From Candidatus Brocadiaceae bacterium (GTDB lineage: Bacteria; Planctomycetota; Brocadiia; Brocadiales; Brocadiaceae), in contig JANLHY010000521.1 of the NCBI GenBank assembly GCA_024653795.1, forward strand, positions 1-6,991: DNA of 6,991 bases. The letters run 5' to 3'. Shown here piece after piece: positions 4,802-6,991 of this stretch. Made by a program: the position numbers and the translations under genes. Position 1 is the stretch's first letter; each line of letters begins with the position of its first letter. Below the pieces are notes generated by a model. That model saw only the letters and a program-made list of their open reading frames with translations. It searched no databases and was not told the DNA's origin.

Positions 4802-4981
4802 ATGATTTCTAAGGAATTGTTAGATATTCTTGCTTGCCCGCTCTGTAAGACGGATGTCAGACTGGAAGATGATCGGATTGTCTGTACAAAATGTGGCCGA
4901 AGATATCCCATAAAAGATGAGATCCCCGTTATGCTTATTGATGAGGCAGAATTGCCAGAGGAACCTAAAAAGGAAAATTAA
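4802..4981 (+). CDS. Trm112-like / UPF0434 (YcaR-type) zinc-ribbon protein
   Basis: This is a 59-residue protein in the size range of the COG2835/UPF0434 family. It opens MISKELLDILACPLCKTDV and carries two Cys pairs, C12-x2-C15 and C28-x2-C31, as expected for a zinc ribbon. The family hallmark YPIKDEIPVMLIDEA follows. The eukaryotic and archaeal relative Trm112 is a small activating partner of methyltransferases; the role of the bacterial proteins is poorly known, so I give no function beyond the fold. The acidic/lysine tail (ELPEEPKKEN) is short. A consensus AGGAGG precedes the ATG. The TAA stop shares its last base with the yidC ATG (TAATG), implying translational coupling and one transcript with yidC. 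Confidence 0.9.
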   Translation: MISKELLDILACPLCKTDVRLEDDRIVCTKCGRRYPIKDEIPVMLIDEAELPEEPKKEN

Positions 4982-6705
4982 TGGATAGAAAAGCAATTAT
5001 CGCAATTATCATTTGTGGAGTGATTATGTTGTTGTATTACCCCTTTATATTACCCATGTTTTCTCCAAAAAAGACGAAACCCGCTGAAGAAATGAAAGAG
5101 GTGGTTGTTTCTGAGAAACGCGCAGACATGAAGGACGAAGCAGAACAACAGCCATTGTTAAAACCGTCAACCCAACCCATACAGCCTCAGACAGCGATTC
5201 CATTACAGGAAGTCACTATTGAAAATGAACTCTTGAAAATGGTTTGGTCAAATGAGGGGGCGGCGCTCAAATCCATTAAGCTCAAGCAATTTAAAGATGC
5301 AGAGGCAAAGGATATTCTGGAATTATTAAAGGATACTTACACGGAATATCATCCACTCGCCATCGATACCTTTGCTCAAAAAACGAATTTTCAGAGACAG
5401 CGATATAATATCCTTGAACAAAGCGCTAACAAGATTGTATTTACCACAAAATTGGTGGAGGGAATCACTATTATCAAAACAATTGATTTGCCTTCTGATA
5501 AATACAATATAAATATGAATATTGTCTTAGAAAATACTACTGATACTGAGGTTTCGTTTTCATATAACGTTATTGCATCTTCTATGATTACTCACGAAGG
5601 CGAACCTTCCACTGACATGGCAGCCGTAGTCGGTGTAGATGTTGGAAACAAAAGGACTAAATTGCTACACACAGCGCCCAAAGAATTTCCTTCCAGGAAT
5701 GAATCGGTAGGCATCGTTTGGGCCGGGTCAACGAATAAGTATTTCGCCACGATTTTGAAACCCGTATCCAGCGATTCGGTGGCATCCATTAATGCACAGG
5801 CATTTGATGCAATGGGGGCACTTACAAATGAAAAGGCAGACTTGGGCGATTTTATGGTTTCCGTACTGACAAACAAGTTTCGGATACCGCCACATCAGTC
5901 AGTCAAACGCAGTTATCTCTATTTTACGGGACCAAAAAAAGAAGAAATTCTGGAACACTATGATACGTTAGACGCCCTTCTCAGTTACGGCTGGCTTACC
6001 TCGATAAGCAAGGTGCTTCTTGCTTTTTTAAATGCCGTCCATCGGATAATTCCCAATTACGGTATTTCTATTATTATATTAACCATCATCATTAAGGCTA
6101 TACTATTCCCACTGACAAGGAAGAGTCAGGTCTCCATGTTCAGAATGCAGCAATTACAGCCTATGATTAGCCAACTCAAGGAAAAATATAAACACGACAA
6201 ACAGAGGATGGGAAAAGAGCAGATGTTATTATTTAAGAAACACGGAGCTAATCCTATGAGCGGTTGTTTACCGATGTTGTTACAGCTTCCGGTGTTTTTT
6301 GCGCTCTTCCGCACCTTACAGCTTTCTTTCGAAATGAGGCAGGCTCCTTTCATGTTCTGGATTAACGATCTTTCAAGGCCGGATACCTTATTGCTCCTTC
6401 CGTTCACCATTCCTTTCCTCGGGAATGCCCTCAATATTTTGCCGTTAATCATGACAGTCGCTTCCTTTGCCCAGATGAAGCTAACGCCCAAGGCGCCTGC
6501 AGCAGACGCACAGGCACAGGCACAACAAAAGATGATGTCATTCATGCCCATTATGTTTGTCTTTATATTATATAACATGCCCTCAGGACTCACAGTTTAT
6601 TGGACTACGAGCACTATATTCAGCATTATAGAGAGTCTGGTAATTCGAAGGTCCTTAAAAAAGATAAAAATCAAACAGTCAGGTATTACGCCACAGAGGA
6701 AATAG
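4981..6705 (+). CDS. yidC: Membrane protein insertase YidC
   Basis: The 574-residue product is the length of Gram-negative-type YidC. YidC inserts and folds inner-membrane proteins, alone or with the Sec translocon. Residues ~5-27 form the first membrane segment, ~28-60 a Lys/Glu/Pro-rich linker and ~65-330 the periplasmic beta domain (ENELLKMVWSNEGAALKSIKL). From ~337 the conserved insertase core follows: GISIIILTIIIKAILFPLTRKS, then a cytoplasmic helical hairpin rich in Lys and Met, then HGANPMSGCLPMLLQLPVFF (a family signature), RQAPFMFWINDLS and the last segments with MPSGLTVYW. The basic groove residue that is Arg in E. coli appears to be Lys372 here; Lys is known in other YidC proteins. 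The tail (RRSLKKIKIKQS) is short and basic and may touch the ribosome. The ATG overlaps the preceding stop by one base. mnmE follows after 62 bp, a classical neighbour. Confidence 0.97.
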   Translation: MDRKAIIAIIICGVIMLLYYPFILPMFSPKKTKPAEEMKEVVVSEKRADMKDEAEQQPLLKPSTQPIQPQTAIPLQEVTIENELLKMVWSNEGAALKSIKLKQFKDAEAKDILELLKDTYTEYHPLAIDTFAQKTNFQRQRYNILEQSANKIVFTTKLVEGITIIKTIDLPSDKYNINMNIVLENTTDTEVSFSYNVIASSMITHEGEPSTDMAAVVGVDVGNKRTKLLHTAPKEFPSRNESVGIVWAGSTNKYFATILKPVSSDSVASINAQAFDAMGALTNEKADLGDFMVSVLTNKFRIPPHQSVKRSYLYFTGPKKEEILEHYDTLDALLSYGWLTSISKVLLAFLNAVHRIIPNYGISIIILTIIIKAILFPLTRKSQVSMFRMQQLQPMISQLKEKYKHDKQRMGKEQMLLFKKHGANPMSGCLPMLLQLPVFFALFRTLQLSFEMRQAPFMFWINDLSRPDTLLLLPFTIPFLGNALNILPLIMTVASFAQMKLTPKAPAADAQAQAQQKMMSFMPIMFVFILYNMPSGLTVYWTTSTIFSIIESLVIRRSLKKIKIKQSGITPQRK

Positions 6706-6767
6706 AAACGATTGTAGGTTTCTTTGTGTCCTCGGTGATCTCTGTGGCAAATTATTTATTTTCACTT

Positions 6768-6991
6768 ATGTCCCCCGAAATTCAGGACACCATCGTTGCC
6801 GTTTCCTCTCCTTTGGGCAGATCGCTTCATGCGATTATCAAGATCAGTGGTACTGAAGCTATCCCGTGCATGAAAGATTTTTTTGTACCTGCCTCTCATA
6901 TTGATTTAGGAGAAATTCCCACTTATATATCCGTAGCGGGAAGTATTCATATCAAGGAAGAAGGAATTAATATCCCTGCAGTTTTGTATAT
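6768..6991 (+). CDS. mnmE: tRNA modification GTPase MnmE, N-terminal part (cut by window end)
   Basis: About 74 residues are visible. The start MSPEIQDTIVAVSSPLG, then AIIKISGTEAI, matches the N-terminal tetrahydrofolate-binding domain of MnmE (DTIAA-S-PLG..GI.RISG pattern). With MnmG, MnmE makes the 5-aminomethyl or carboxymethylaminomethyl group on the wobble uridine of certain tRNAs in the cytoplasm. The usual Gly-rich stretch after PLG reads RSLHA here, a mildly divergent feature. The G domain and the C-terminal Cys lie beyond the window. I chose ATG 6768 because it places D-T-I seven residues in; an in-frame GTG at 6744 would add eight residues (MANYLFSL). No clear Shine-Dalgarno precedes either. 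The gap after yidC is 62 bp with no terminator, so co-transcription is likely. Confidence 0.88.
   Translation, partial: MSPEIQDTIVAVSSPLGRSLHAIIKISGTEAIPCMKDFFVPASHIDLGEIPTYISVAGSIHIKEEGINIPAVLY

Noticed and set aside
6126..6593. 155-codon minus-strand open frame inside yidC
   Set aside because: It lies wholly opposite the most conserved part of yidC and its composition is that of a shadow frame. The same holds for minus frames at 4072-4455 (scpA) and 5592-5876 (yidC).

Overview
The + strand of this window carries four conserved housekeeping genes on the right (scpA, a Trm112-like zinc-ribbon gene, yidC, and the 5' end of mnmE). On the left is one large, damaged accessory gene embedded in short interspersed repeats. 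Codon use is AT-leaning (GC roughly low-to-mid 40s by eye). The ScpA, YidC and SBBP-type sequences look planctomycetal, and I would guess an anammox planctomycete (Brocadiales, Brocadia-like). That assignment rests on recognition of protein style, not on a search.

Bases 1-316 are a block of palindromic short repeats: three copies of a ~30-bp hairpin family, a 'cccctc-ttgg-gagggg' hairpin and an aactc-rich stretch. No stop codon occurs in the reading frame of the following gene, and that frame is open to the left window edge. From about 314 the frame encodes recognisable protein: the tail of the domain that normally precedes SBBP repeats, one SBBP beta-propeller repeat, six kelch repeats, a fibronectin III-like domain, an IPT/TIG domain and a Vps62-like (DUF946-type) domain. 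The last third of this gene is broken by three reading-frame changes (near 2630, 2960-2986 and 3300). When the pieces are spliced together the protein runs on to a stop at 3402-3404, so this is either a decaying gene or a gene with homopolymer sequence errors.

Bases 3405-3952 hold no convincing gene. They contain a partial copy of the left-hand hairpin repeat, a 135-bp composite inverted repeat that looks like a MITE, inverted copies of the left-edge repeat, a 10-bp tandem duplication beside a possible REP/RAYT-type end, a 30-bp palindrome, and a good sigma70-like promoter ahead of scpA. A run of nine G residues sits where the scpA Shine-Dalgarno should be.

The right half is an ordinary operon-like cluster. 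scpA (condensin kleisin) is followed after 99 bp by the 59-residue Trm112-like protein, whose stop codon overlaps the yidC start by one base. yidC (membrane insertase) is followed after 62 bp by mnmE (tRNA-modifying GTPase), cut by the window end. The yidC-mnmE neighbourhood is ancient; scpB and jag are not in the positions where they often occur. I found no evidence of a new defence or CRISPR-like system. The most unusual material is the repeat block read in frame with the multidomain gene, and that gene's domain order.
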